Source: Streptomyces sp. NBC_00569 (GTDB taxonomy: Bacteria > Actinomycetota > Actinomycetes > Streptomycetales > Streptomycetaceae). Taken from it: a stretch of DNA of 64,000 nt. Below, in pieces: positions 21,031 to 29,844 of the stretch. Position numbers and translations under genes: made by a program. Below the pieces are notes generated by a model, which was not told the DNA's origin, searched no databases, and saw only the letters and a list, made by a program, of their open reading frames with translations. Position 1 is the first letter of the stretch, and the number at the start of each line of letters is the position of its first letter. The stretch covers positions 5,195,501 through 5,259,500 of the forward strand of contig NZ_CP107783.1 of assembly GCF_036345255.1 (NCBI RefSeq), in the 5' to 3' direction.

Positions 21031-22812
21031 TCAGCCGGTGAACTTCACGTCGGTGAGAGCCTGCTTGTAACCCGCTCCGTAGTAACCGTCGGATCCGGAC
21101 TTCGGCACGGCCGTCATCCACAGCAGCACGTACCGCGTCTTCACCGGCTTGTCGGCCTCGATCTTCGCGGTGGTGCCCGTCGTGGTGTCCGTACCGATGC
21201 TCTTCATGGAGTCGATCGATGCCGTGGGCGACAGCGAATCGGCCGCGTACAGGGAGACCGTCGTGTGGTCGCCGCCGTACTGAAGAGCTATCGACGCGGC
21301 CGATACGTCCTTGGCCGAGCCGAGGTCGTAGACGATACCGACGCCGGGCTTGTAGGGCGCCAGCTTCGGGCCGTCGTTGTAGGTCTTGGTACGCCAGAAC
21401 GTCTTGCTGTCGCCGTCGTAGGTCTTCGCCACTTCACCCGGGGCCTGTGCCCCGCCCTCGGCCACGTATTCCCTGGCGTCCTCGATGGCCATCGGCTTGG
21501 TCGGCTTGTGCTCGTCGCCGCCCTTGTCGTTGTCGTCGGTGTTGTGCGACGTGTTGGAGTCGCCCGACGTGCCGCGGTCCATCAGGGCTTCCGCGAGCTG
21601 CCAGCTGCCGAGGCCGAGGGCCACGATGAGCAGCGCCGACACGGCCCACTTGAGCGCCTTGCCCGTCCGGCTCTGCAGCGGCGGCGGGGGCACCGCCGGC
21701 ATGGGCTGGGCCACCCCGGGACGCGGAGCCTGACGGCCGTACGTGCCCTGCTGGTAGGTCGTCCGCTGGTACTCCGCGGGCGCCGTGAACACGGGCTCCG
21801 GGGGACGGATGCGGGGCATCTCGCCGACGGCCTTCACCAGGTCCTCGGTCGTGGTGCACGGAGGATCCTGCCGCGACGCCGTCGCTCCCTCGTTGACGAG
21901 GGCACGCATGGCCAGTTCGGACAGCCCGCGATGCACGCCGGCCCGCACCTGGTCGGGCGCGATCAGGCCGATGTCCTTGGGCAGCCCGGACAGACCGTAC
22001 GCGTCGTCCTCGTAGGGCCAGCGCTGCGTCAGGGCGGCGTACAGGAGGGCACCGATCGCCTCGGTGTCCGTGCGCTGCGGTGTCTCGGACGTGATGCCGC
22101 GCAGGGCGGCGTTGACGGCGAGGCCGCGGATACGCCACTGACCGGTCGAGGTGCGCAGCACCGCGCTCGGGGTGAGCCGCAGATGGGCGAGGCCCTCGCG
22201 GTGAGCGGCGGCCATCGCCTGAGAGATCTGGTTCACGAGCTGGTAGGCCTCGTGCACCTCGAGGGGGCCCGAGGCGAGCAGTGCGGTCAACTCCGTGGCA
22301 TCGGGAAGCCATTCGTGCACCACGTACACGAGGTCGTTTTCCTCGACCGCGTCCAGGACCTGGACGAAGCGAGGGTCGCCGAGCAGCGCCGACGAGCGTG
22401 CCGCCGCGAGGACGGACCGTGCCCGCGGGTGGTCCGCGGGGAGCAGGTGCACCCCGACGGCCCGGCGGAGCTTCTCGTCCACCGCGCGCCAGCTGCTGAA
22501 TCCGTCCAGCCGGGTGACGCACTCCTCAAGGCGATAGCGTCTCGCGAGTTTGTGACCGCTGTGCAGCTCGGGGGGAGTGGACGAGCCGGGGCTCGTCGAA
22601 ACGTCGGTGTCCTCCGCGTCCTCGTTCGCTGCCGTGTCCCGCTCCCGGGTCTGGGCCACCCCGTCGGCCGTGGTCTGCTCCGCCTTCGCGGTCAGTGGCT
22701 CGTCACCACTGTTGTCTGCCACGTCGACGGCAGCCGTACTCCGTTCCGCCACCGTCGTTCCTGCCTCCCCATCCGTTGCGCGCTCTGCGACGCCAAAGCC
22801 AATTGTGCCCAC
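21031..22812 (-). CDS. Transmembrane pseudokinase with extracellular jelly-roll-like domain
   Basis: A 593-aa protein. Residues 1-85 are acidic and disordered. Residues 91-330 resemble a Ser/Thr kinase fold but lack the catalytic residues: the usual HRDLKPxN loop reads HLRLTPSAV (210-218), no DFG is visible, and the ATP-binding lysine strand reads AVGVHLL. A Pro-rich linker leads to one membrane segment (388-407). The C-terminal 150 residues (from YDGDSKTFW) resemble a discoidin/carbohydrate-binding fold. In M. tuberculosis a comparable pseudokinase and outer domain are fused to MviN (MurJ) and recruit the FHA protein FhaA. Here it is a separate gene 60 nt downstream of murJ, so a role in controlling lipid II flipping is inferred. 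Confidence 0.82.
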   Translation of the reverse strand: MGTIGFGVAERATDGEAGTTVAERSTAAVDVADNSGDEPLTAKAEQTTADGVAQTRERDTAANEDAEDTDVSTSPGSSTPPELHSGHKLARRYRLEECVTRLDGFSSWRAVDEKLRRAVGVHLLPADHPRARSVLAAARSSALLGDPRFVQVLDAVEENDLVYVVHEWLPDATELTALLASGPLEVHEAYQLVNQISQAMAAAHREGLAHLRLTPSAVLRTSTGQWRIRGLAVNAALRGITSETPQRTDTEAIGALLYAALTQRWPYEDDAYGLSGLPKDIGLIAPDQVRAGVHRGLSELAMRALVNEGATASRQDPPCTTTEDLVKAVGEMPRIRPPEPVFTAPAEYQRTTYQQGTYGRQAPRPGVAQPMPAVPPPPLQSRTGKALKWAVSALLIVALGLGSWQLAEALMDRGTSGDSNTSHNTDDNDKGGDEHKPTKPMAIEDAREYVAEGGAQAPGEVAKTYDGDSKTFWRTKTYNDGPKLAPYKPGVGIVYDLGSAKDVSAASIALQYGGDHTTVSLYAADSLSPTASIDSMKSIGTDTTTGTTAKIEADKPVKTRYVLLWMTAVPKSGSDGYYGAGYKQALTDVKFTG

Positions 22813-22872
22813 AGTCCGGCGATAAGCACGACACGCGGTAGCCCGCGATGGTTGTGCGGCCGGCCGCGCCCG

Positions 22873-25110
22873 TTAGCGGCCGAGGCGCCCGCGGACCATT
22901 CCGACCATCGAGTTGAGCTCTTCGATCCGCATGCGCCGGGCGGCGACATAGAAGACACCCAGCAGCACGGCACCGCCCACGACCAGCGCTGCGATCGAAC
23001 CCGCCGCGCCGCTGCCGAGCGCCCCCATGATCAGGAAACCGGCCGCGCCACCGGCGACGGCCCCCGGGATCGAGGCCATGCAGAGGCGGGCGTACGTACG
23101 GACGACCTGTGCGCCGTCCAGATCGCCGCCGAGACGCTTGCGCAGGCGCTGCCAGGCGACGCCCACACCGATCGCGTACGCGAGACCGTACGAGGCGGCC
23201 ATGCCGACCACGGCCCACTGCGCGGGCAGCAGGAGGTAGGCGATCCCCGAGGCTGCCGCGTTGACGGCGGCCACGATGACCGTGTTGTAGAAGGGCGTCC
23301 GGGTGTCCTCGTACGCGTAGAAGCCGCGCAGCACGACGTACTGCACGGAGTACGGGATCAGGCCGAGGCCGAACGCCATGAGGATGTAGCCCATGGAGCG
23401 GGCGCCCTCGGCGCCGCTGGACCCGAAGAGCAGGGTGCACATGGGGACGCCGAGGGCGACGAACATGAAGGCGACCGGGACGATCGCGACCGCGGAGGTG
23501 CGCAGGCCCTGCGAGATGTCGTCGCGGACCGCTCCGGGGTCGCCGTCGTGGGCGGCGCGTGAGATCCGCGGCAGCATCGCCGCCATGACGGAGACGGTGA
23601 TGATGGCCTGTGGCATGCCCCAGATCAGCTGGGCGTTGGAGTAACCCATGATGCCCGCGCCGGACGTGCCGGACGCCTTCCCGGCGGCGGTGGCGAGCTG
23701 GGTGACGACGAGGACGCCCGCCTGGTTGGCGAGGACGAACAGCACGGTCCACTTGGCGAGCTTGACCGCCTTGCCGAGGCCGTGGCCCTTCCAGTCGAAG
23801 CGCAGCCGGAACCGGAAGCCGGTCTCACGCAGGTACGGGATCATCGCCAGCGCCTGCACCGTCAGACCGAGCAGGGTGCCGATGCCGAGCAGCCGGACAC
23901 CGTCCGCGGGGATCGTGTCGACGTGCAGCTGAGAATCTGCCGCGGTGCCGTAGACGTAGATGAACATGCCGAACGTGAAGATCATGACGATGTTGTTCAG
24001 GACCGGAGTCCACATCATCGCGCCGAACTTTCCGCGGGCGTTCAGGATCTGGCCCATGACCACGTGCACGCCCATGAAGAAGATCGTGGGCAGGCAGTAG
24101 CGGGCGAAGGTGACGGCGACGTTGTTCGCGTTCGGATCGTTGGCGATCGGCGCTGACATCAGTCGGATCAGGAGCGGCGACGCGAAGACGGCCGCGGCGA
24201 CGATCACGCCGAGCGCGACCATGACGAGCGTCAGCAGGCGGTTCGCGTAGGCCTCGCCGCCGTCCTCGTCCTCCTTCATGGACCGCACGAGCTGCGGCAC
24301 GAACACGGAGTTGAGGCCTCCGCCGACGGTCAGGATGTAGATCATGGTCGGCAGGGTGTACGCCACGGTCCACGCGTCACCGAGCAGCGCGGAACCGAGA
24401 GCTGCGGTGATGACCACGGTGCGTACGAAACCGGTGAGGCGTGAGACCAGGGTGCCCGCCGCCATGACGGCACTCGACTTCAGGAGGCCCGACGCGCGGC
24501 CTCCCTTGGCCGGGGCAGGGACGGGTGCGGGCGGGCCGCTCTGGACGGGAGGCTGAGCCGGTCCGGTGGTGGGCACCGGAACGCCGGAAGCGTCGGTCGG
24601 CGGACGGCCGCCGCCGTTGCTCTGCTGGTCACGGAAGAGATGCGCGAAGGCGTCGGGCTCGTGCTGCTCCTCGCTCGCCTGCGTCATCAGATCGTCGACA
24701 CCCAGGAACTGTGTGGTCCTGGCATCGTCACCGTAGGGAAGGAGCTGCGACGGGCCCTCCGGCTCGGGAGCGGGCGTCTGGGCCCACACGCGGGGGTCCG
24801 GGGGGTACTGAGCTGCGGGAGGCGGGTCGTAGAGCGGCTGAGGGGCCTCATAGGTGCCCGGAGGCGGCGGAGGGTGCGCGGCACGGTCGTAGAGCGCCTC
24901 CGACACCGGATCCTGGGCCGTGAGGTCCTGGGCCCGGTAAGGATCCTGGTCATAGGCGTCCTGGAGGTACGCGTCCTGCGGATACGCGTCCGGGGCCGGG
25001 TGGGGCGGCGGGACCTGGCCGGGCGCTCCCTGATGACCGGGAGGCGGGCCCCCGGCCGAGGCTGAGCCACCCGGGCCCTGGCCACGGTCACCGTCGTACG
25101 GCGCGTTCAT
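22873..25110 (-). CDS. murJ: Lipid II flippase MurJ (MviN)
   Basis: A 745-aa MOP-superfamily transporter that moves lipid II across the membrane for cell-wall synthesis. Residues 1-205 are a cytoplasmic, low-complexity extension rich in Pro, Gln, Asp and Tyr. The membrane core starts at about 208 (SSAVMAAGTLVSRLTGFVRT, the MurJ signature) and has about 14 hydrophobic segments. It ends RMRIEELNSMVGMVRGRLGR. It is 45 nt downstream of the DUF6049 gene and 60 nt upstream of the pseudokinase gene, all on one strand, suggesting an envelope operon that runs into sigM. Confidence 0.94.
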   Translation of the reverse strand: MNAPYDGDRGQGPGGSASAGGPPPGHQGAPGQVPPPHPAPDAYPQDAYLQDAYDQDPYRAQDLTAQDPVSEALYDRAAHPPPPPGTYEAPQPLYDPPPAAQYPPDPRVWAQTPAPEPEGPSQLLPYGDDARTTQFLGVDDLMTQASEEQHEPDAFAHLFRDQQSNGGGRPPTDASGVPVPTTGPAQPPVQSGPPAPVPAPAKGGRASGLLKSSAVMAAGTLVSRLTGFVRTVVITAALGSALLGDAWTVAYTLPTMIYILTVGGGLNSVFVPQLVRSMKEDEDGGEAYANRLLTLVMVALGVIVAAAVFASPLLIRLMSAPIANDPNANNVAVTFARYCLPTIFFMGVHVVMGQILNARGKFGAMMWTPVLNNIVMIFTFGMFIYVYGTAADSQLHVDTIPADGVRLLGIGTLLGLTVQALAMIPYLRETGFRFRLRFDWKGHGLGKAVKLAKWTVLFVLANQAGVLVVTQLATAAGKASGTSGAGIMGYSNAQLIWGMPQAIITVSVMAAMLPRISRAAHDGDPGAVRDDISQGLRTSAVAIVPVAFMFVALGVPMCTLLFGSSGAEGARSMGYILMAFGLGLIPYSVQYVVLRGFYAYEDTRTPFYNTVIVAAVNAAASGIAYLLLPAQWAVVGMAASYGLAYAIGVGVAWQRLRKRLGGDLDGAQVVRTYARLCMASIPGAVAGGAAGFLIMGALGSGAAGSIAALVVGGAVLLGVFYVAARRMRIEELNSMVGMVRGRLGR

Positions 25111-25155
25111 GGTTACCCCACCTCATCGTCCCCGGGCCCACGGCCACGACATCGC

Positions 25156-27492
25156 TCAACGGTCCACTCTCTCACCCGTGCCGGACGGGTCCGTGCTTTC
25201 CGGAGCGGTGTCCGGTGTCGGGTCACTCGGCTGCTCGGGGTCGCCTTCCCCGGGCTCGGAGCCCGATTCCCCGTTCTGACCGTCGTCAGGTCCCTCCTCG
25301 GCGGGTTGCGCGGCGGCGCGCTTGCGCTGGGTGTACATGCGGAACCCGGCGAGGACGAGGAGCAGGACGCCGCCCGCCATGACGAGCATCACGGTCGGGG
25401 TGATCTCGGTGACGTTCACGTCGAACCGGACCGCGGCGCCGTAGGGCTGACCGTCCTCCGTGTACAGCTGGGCGAAGACCGGGACCCTGCCGTTGGCGTT
25501 CGAGGTGGTGGTGAACTTCACCGACTGGCTGTGCCCGCCGGCGACCTTCACCTGCTGCTCGTCGTACGGTCCGTCGCCGATCTTGAGGCGGGTGCCGTTC
25601 GTCGACGTGAGGCGCAGGACGAGGTGCTCGACGCCCTGCACCAGGTTGTTCTGGACCGTCACCGGGATCGTCGCGCTGCGCCCGGAGAGCTTCGCCTCGG
25701 ACTTCTCGATGAGCCTGACCTGCTTGGTGAGCGCCGTCAGGTAGTCGGCGACGCCGTCGCGGTACGCCTCGGCCTCGGCGGGGCGGCCCCGCCAGGACGT
25801 GGACATCTGCCGGTCCATGGCCCGCCCGAACGGCGTCGCCACGCGGGACGGGTCGGAGAGGATCACCTGGAAGTTGGTCAGCTTGTTCTGGGTGTCCTGG
25901 ATCGCCTGGAAGGCCGACTGAGGCAGCTGCTGCTTGCGCAGGTACGACGGGTAGAACCGTGAGGAGGGGACCCGGGTCGTCGCTTCGGGGTCAGGCTTCG
26001 CCTTCGTGGCCGCGGCCAGGTCCTCGGACTCCGACCAGCTGCTGTCCTGGTCGGCCTTGATCGCCTGAGCCATGGACTGCGCCTGGCTCGCGGACGGCAT
26101 GCGCTGCGGCGCGACCACGATGTTGCGCTCGTGGTCGGGCTCCTGAAGGTTGATCGTCAGGCTCTGCGCGAGGAACTGCTGCACGGCGAGCGTCGAGTTC
26201 TCGGCCTTCGTCATGTCGCCCTGGAAGGCTTCGGACAGCCGCGCGTCGGTCACCACGGCGGTCGTGCCGCTGCCGATGGGGCGGGCTGCCGACGGCGTGT
26301 ACGGCAGGTTGTTCCGCTCCTGGAGGCTGTCGCTGCGGGCGATCACCGTGTCGGCGCCGGCGGACGTCGCGACATTGACGATGCTGGGGTCGATCGCGCC
26401 GTCGGCGGGCCAGGCGTAGCTCGTGTCCGGCTTGACGTGCAGGACCGTCTCCACGGTGGTGGAGGCCGCGTCGGTGGCGTCCTTGAGGTGCCCGAGGGAA
26501 CCGGTCACCTTCGTGCCGTTGTGGGCCAGCGACGCGAGATCCGGGTCGGCGAAGGGGAGGGCGACGACCTTCTGGTCGTCGACGGCGTTCTTCAGGTCGT
26601 TCAGCCACTGCTTGGCGACCGCCTGATTCCTGCCGTTGATCTCGGTGCCGTCCGGCTTCTTGATCTTGTACGGCCTCGTCATGGCGTCGACCGAGGCGAG
26701 GAGGTCGGGATCGACCACCCAGGTCACATCGAGGGCGGTGCCGAGGGACAGCATCTGCTGGAGACGGCCGCCCGGAGCGATCTCCTTGGCGAGGCTGTCG
26801 TCATGGAAGACGCGCGTCTGCTGCTCGTCGGATCCCGTCTCCGCCGTGAGGTGGGTCTGGGAGATGAGCGGCCACAGGTACGTCGTCTTCGTCTTCGTCT
26901 CCGCGGCCTCGGGCTGCCACGGGAGGAAGGTGCGCTGGATGCCGAGCGTCTGCTGGTAGGCCTGAGACGCTGTCTGGCCGGTCAGGGCGACACCGAGCTG
27001 GTAGACGCCGTCGGCGCCGAGATCCAGCTCCTTGACGGGGACGGAGAGGCTGAAGCCCTGCGTCGCGCCGGGAGCCAGCTTGGAGATCTTCTTGGCGTAC
27101 TTGCCGCCGATCTCCCTGCCGTCCGGCGCTCCCCCCGCCGCATGCCGGGAGACGTTGTCGATCGAGGACCGCCCACCGAGGGCAGAACCGACGCGGAGCG
27201 CCACGTGGGCGTTCGTGACGGCCTGCTTGCTGTCGTTCGTGAGCGTGCCGGTGACGGTGACCGTGTCGCCGTCGGACGGTGCGCTCGGAGTGAGCGAGTT
27301 CACGGCGACATCGACGGTGTTCGTGCCGATCGCGTCGGCCGCAGGCGCTTGCTGGGAGGCGTATCCGGGGGAGCCGCCGAAGAGGGTCAGGGCGGCCAGC
27401 AGAGGCGCTCCGGCGAGCAACGCCCCCGTGCGCCGCCGCCTTCGACGGGCAGGTGAGGGAGTCATCCCTTGGAAGTCTGCCGCCTCGGCCAC
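25156..27492 (-). CDS. DUF6049 family secreted/membrane protein
   Basis: A 778-aa protein. After an Arg-rich stretch (ARRRRRRTGALLAGAPLLAA) there is a signal-anchor-like segment, then a large extracellular part, then a C-terminal membrane segment (ITPTVMLVMAGGVLLLVLAG, about 704-724) and an acidic cytoplasmic tail. It belongs to the actinobacterial family that precedes MviN (the Rv3909 position in mycobacteria). Function is unknown, but the operon suggests an envelope role. GTG at 27492 is the longest start; an internal ATG ten codons later would also precede the signal segment. Confidence 0.82.
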   Translation of the reverse strand: MAEAADFQGMTPSPARRRRRRTGALLAGAPLLAALTLFGGSPGYASQQAPAADAIGTNTVDVAVNSLTPSAPSDGDTVTVTGTLTNDSKQAVTNAHVALRVGSALGGRSSIDNVSRHAAGGAPDGREIGGKYAKKISKLAPGATQGFSLSVPVKELDLGADGVYQLGVALTGQTASQAYQQTLGIQRTFLPWQPEAAETKTKTTYLWPLISQTHLTAETGSDEQQTRVFHDDSLAKEIAPGGRLQQMLSLGTALDVTWVVDPDLLASVDAMTRPYKIKKPDGTEINGRNQAVAKQWLNDLKNAVDDQKVVALPFADPDLASLAHNGTKVTGSLGHLKDATDAASTTVETVLHVKPDTSYAWPADGAIDPSIVNVATSAGADTVIARSDSLQERNNLPYTPSAARPIGSGTTAVVTDARLSEAFQGDMTKAENSTLAVQQFLAQSLTINLQEPDHERNIVVAPQRMPSASQAQSMAQAIKADQDSSWSESEDLAAATKAKPDPEATTRVPSSRFYPSYLRKQQLPQSAFQAIQDTQNKLTNFQVILSDPSRVATPFGRAMDRQMSTSWRGRPAEAEAYRDGVADYLTALTKQVRLIEKSEAKLSGRSATIPVTVQNNLVQGVEHLVLRLTSTNGTRLKIGDGPYDEQQVKVAGGHSQSVKFTTTSNANGRVPVFAQLYTEDGQPYGAAVRFDVNVTEITPTVMLVMAGGVLLLVLAGFRMYTQRKRAAAQPAEEGPDDGQNGESGSEPGEGDPEQPSDPTPDTAPESTDPSGTGERVDR

Positions 27493-27685
27493 GCGCTCGC
27501 CCGTCCCTCGTCGTCGTCAGTGGTCGTCGGATAGTCCATGCATGGTAACGAGGTGCGCTGTGGTGAAGTGCCGCGGACTGCTCCACATGATCGGAAGACA
27601 GGGTAGGGGGCATCCGGCAGGGCTCGCGCACACCCACGGAAAACGAGGCGGAACCCTGGGCTCGGGCCACGTACCCTTTTCTGTT

Positions 27686-29137
27686 GTGCCGAACGCCAAT
27701 GAAGACAATCCCAGTGCCCTGAGCCAGGTGCAGCGCCGCGCGGTGAGCGAGCTGCTGCGGGTGGCCCCTGTCGCCGACGACCTCGCCCGTCGATTCCAGG
27801 AGGCCGGGTTCTCTCTCGCCCTGGTCGGTGGCTCGGTCAGGGATGCGCTCCTCGGCAGGCTCGGCAACGATCTGGACTTCACCACGGACGCACGTCCCGA
27901 AGATGTGCTCAAGATCGTCAGGCCTTGGGCGGATGCCGTGTGGGAGGTCGGGATCGCCTTCGGAACGGTCGGCTGCCAGAAGGACGGCTACCAGGTCGAG
28001 GTCACCACGTACCGCTCCGAGGCGTACGACAGGACCTCGCGCAAGCCGGAGGTCTCGTACGGCGACTCCATCGAGGAAGACCTCGTGCGTCGCGACTTCA
28101 CGGTGAACGCGATGGCCGTGGCCCTGCCGGAGAAGGAGTTCATCGACCCGCACGGCGGGCTCGACGACCTTGCCGAGCGCGTGCTGCGTACGCCCGGAAC
28201 CCCCGAGGAGTCCTTCTCCGACGATCCGCTGCGGATGATGCGGGCCGCACGGTTCGCGGCGCAGCTGGACTTCGAGGTGGCCCCCGAGGTCGTCAAGGCC
28301 ATGAAGAACATGGCCGACCGCATCGACATCGTCTCCGCGGAGCGGGTGCGGGACGAGCTGAACAAGCTGATCCTCTCCGCACACCCCCGCGAAGGCCTCA
28401 CCCTCCTCGTGGACACGGGCCTCGCCGGCCATGTCCTGCCCGAGCTGCCCGAGCTGCGCCTTGAGCGGGACGAGCACCACCGGCACAAGGACGTCTACGA
28501 CCACACGCTGATCGTCCTCGAACAGGCGATGGCTCTGGAGTCGGACGGCCCGGATCTCGTGCTCCGTCTCTCGGCCCTGCTGCACGACATCGGCAAGCCG
28601 AGGACGCGGCGCTTCGAGGACGACGGCCGGGTCTCCTTCCACCACCACGAGGTGGTGGGCGCCAAGATGACGAAGAAGCGCATGACGGCGCTGAAGTACT
28701 CGAACGAGCTCGTGAAGGACGTCTCGCGACTGGTCGAGCTGCACCTGCGCTTCCACGGCTACGGCACTGGCGAGTGGACCGACTCCGCGGTCCGTCGTTA
28801 CGTCCGGGACGCGGGTCCGCTGCTGGACCGCCTGCACAAGCTGACCCGCTCCGACTGCACGACGCGCAACAAGCGGAAGGCCAATGCGCTGGGGCGTGCG
28901 TACGACGGACTGGAAGAGCGCATCGCGCGGCTCAAGGAGCAGGAGGAGCTGGACTCGATCCGTCCCGACCTCGACGGCAATCAGATTCAGGAGATCCTGG
29001 GCATCAGGCCGGGGCCGGCGATCGGGCAGGCGTACAAGTTCCTGCTGGAACTGCGGCTCGAGAACGGGCCGATGGAGCATGACGTGGCTGTGGCGGCGCT
29101 CAAGGAATGGTGGGCGGCGCAGCAGAACGCCGAGTGA
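27686..29137 (+). CDS. pcnA: CCA tRNA nucleotidyltransferase / poly(A) polymerase family
   Basis: A 483-aa class II nucleotidyltransferase that adds or repairs the 3' CCA of tRNA. The catalytic motif is GGSVRDALLG with the metal-binding DLDF (about 42-58). RRDFTVNAMA follows. An HD phosphohydrolase domain (HDIGKPRTRRF, and HHHEVVG) is in the C-terminal half. GTG at 27686 is the best start. No Shine-Dalgarno sequence precedes it, and a TACCCT -10-like hexamer ends 8 nt before it, so the message may be leaderless. It is divergent from the DUF6049-murJ operon, as in mycobacteria. Confidence 0.92.
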   Translation: MPNANEDNPSALSQVQRRAVSELLRVAPVADDLARRFQEAGFSLALVGGSVRDALLGRLGNDLDFTTDARPEDVLKIVRPWADAVWEVGIAFGTVGCQKDGYQVEVTTYRSEAYDRTSRKPEVSYGDSIEEDLVRRDFTVNAMAVALPEKEFIDPHGGLDDLAERVLRTPGTPEESFSDDPLRMMRAARFAAQLDFEVAPEVVKAMKNMADRIDIVSAERVRDELNKLILSAHPREGLTLLVDTGLAGHVLPELPELRLERDEHHRHKDVYDHTLIVLEQAMALESDGPDLVLRLSALLHDIGKPRTRRFEDDGRVSFHHHEVVGAKMTKKRMTALKYSNELVKDVSRLVELHLRFHGYGTGEWTDSAVRRYVRDAGPLLDRLHKLTRSDCTTRNKRKANALGRAYDGLEERIARLKEQEELDSIRPDLDGNQIQEILGIRPGPAIGQAYKFLLELRLENGPMEHDVAVAALKEWWAAQQNAE

Positions 29138-29152
29138 GTGACCCGGGTCGAT

Positions 29153-29166
29153 GTTTCACGTGAAAC
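29153..29166. other. parS: parS site 6 (perfect)
   Basis: GTTTCACGTGAAAC, 16 nt after the pcnA stop and 46 nt from the next parS. Confidence 0.95.
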
Positions 29167-29182
29167 ACCGACCCGGTGCGGA

Positions 29183-29228
29183 CATGGCGAAGGGCGCTGT
29201 TTCACGTGAAACAGCGCCCTTCGCCATG
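29183..29228. terminator. 46-bp perfect palindrome: bidirectional terminator with parS core
   Basis: A perfect inverted repeat of 23 nt per arm with no spacer, from CATGGCGAAGG to its complement, between convergent pcnA and the LppU-like gene. Either transcript would form a long G/C-rich hairpin. The central 14 bp are a parS. Confidence 0.85.
29199..29212. other. parS: parS site 7 (perfect, in terminator palindrome)
   Basis: GTTTCACGTGAAAC exactly at the centre of the 46-bp palindrome. Confidence 0.95.
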
Positions 29229-29241
29229 GTGATGCGTGGTC

Positions 29242-29730
29242 TTACTTGGTTTCCTTCAGGCAGAGCACCACGTCGTGGCTGCCACCGCTCTGGTAGTAGG
29301 AGACCTCGGTGCCCTTGACCGAGTTGCACTTGTCGACGTCGCTGGTGCCGTCGAACTTCTCGATGACCTTGTACTCGGAGTCGCTCGAGGAGCAGTCGAC
29401 GTCCTTCAGGTCTGGAGCGGACGTCGTGCCGTTGTTGTGCAGGCAGCTGCCGACCGCGGTCGTCTCGGCGTCGCTCTGGCCGAGGTACCACTTCACTCCG
29501 TAGAGCGCGATGGCGACCACGATCAGCGCGACGATGCGCAGGGCCTTCTTCTTGCCACCACCCGACGGCTGGGCGGGCGGGATGGGCGCACCCTGGGCGT
29601 GCGGCGGGTACGGCTGCTGAGGAACCCCGGGCTGGCCGGCGGCCGGAGCGTACGGACCGCCCTGCGGCGGGCCAGAGGGCTGCTGGCCCTGGGCGAACGG
29701 ATTCTGGCCCTGCGGCGGCGGAGTGGTCAC
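29242..29730 (-). CDS. LppU/SCO3897-like small membrane protein
   Basis: A 162-aa protein. Residues 1-58 are cytoplasmic and rich in Pro, Gln and Gly. KKKALRIVALIVVAIALYGV (about 60-80) forms the single membrane segment after a Gly-Lys cluster. The outer domain has four cysteines (SCLHNN, DCSSSD, KCNSVK, LCLKET), probably forming two disulfides. The pattern matches actinobacterial LppU/SCO3897-family proteins of unknown function. GTG start at 29730. It is transcribed convergently with pcnA. Confidence 0.78.
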   Translation of the reverse strand: MTTPPPQGQNPFAQGQQPSGPPQGGPYAPAAGQPGVPQQPYPPHAQGAPIPPAQPSGGGKKKALRIVALIVVAIALYGVKWYLGQSDAETTAVGSCLHNNGTTSAPDLKDVDCSSSDSEYKVIEKFDGTSDVDKCNSVKGTEVSYYQSGGSHDVVLCLKETK

Positions 29731-29844
29731 TTTGGGGGTCCCCCTCGAACTTAGGCGCGATGGCGCGGATAAGACGCCCGTAAGTTATCCGTACCGACTG
29801 ACAACTCTGAAGTCGGGAGGGGCTCTGTGTCATTGATGTGACAC

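Noticed and set aside
27032..27685. In-frame upstream extension of the CCA-adding enzyme (218 codons)
   Set aside because: It overlaps the divergent DUF6049 gene and has no match to the family; the true start is near 27686.
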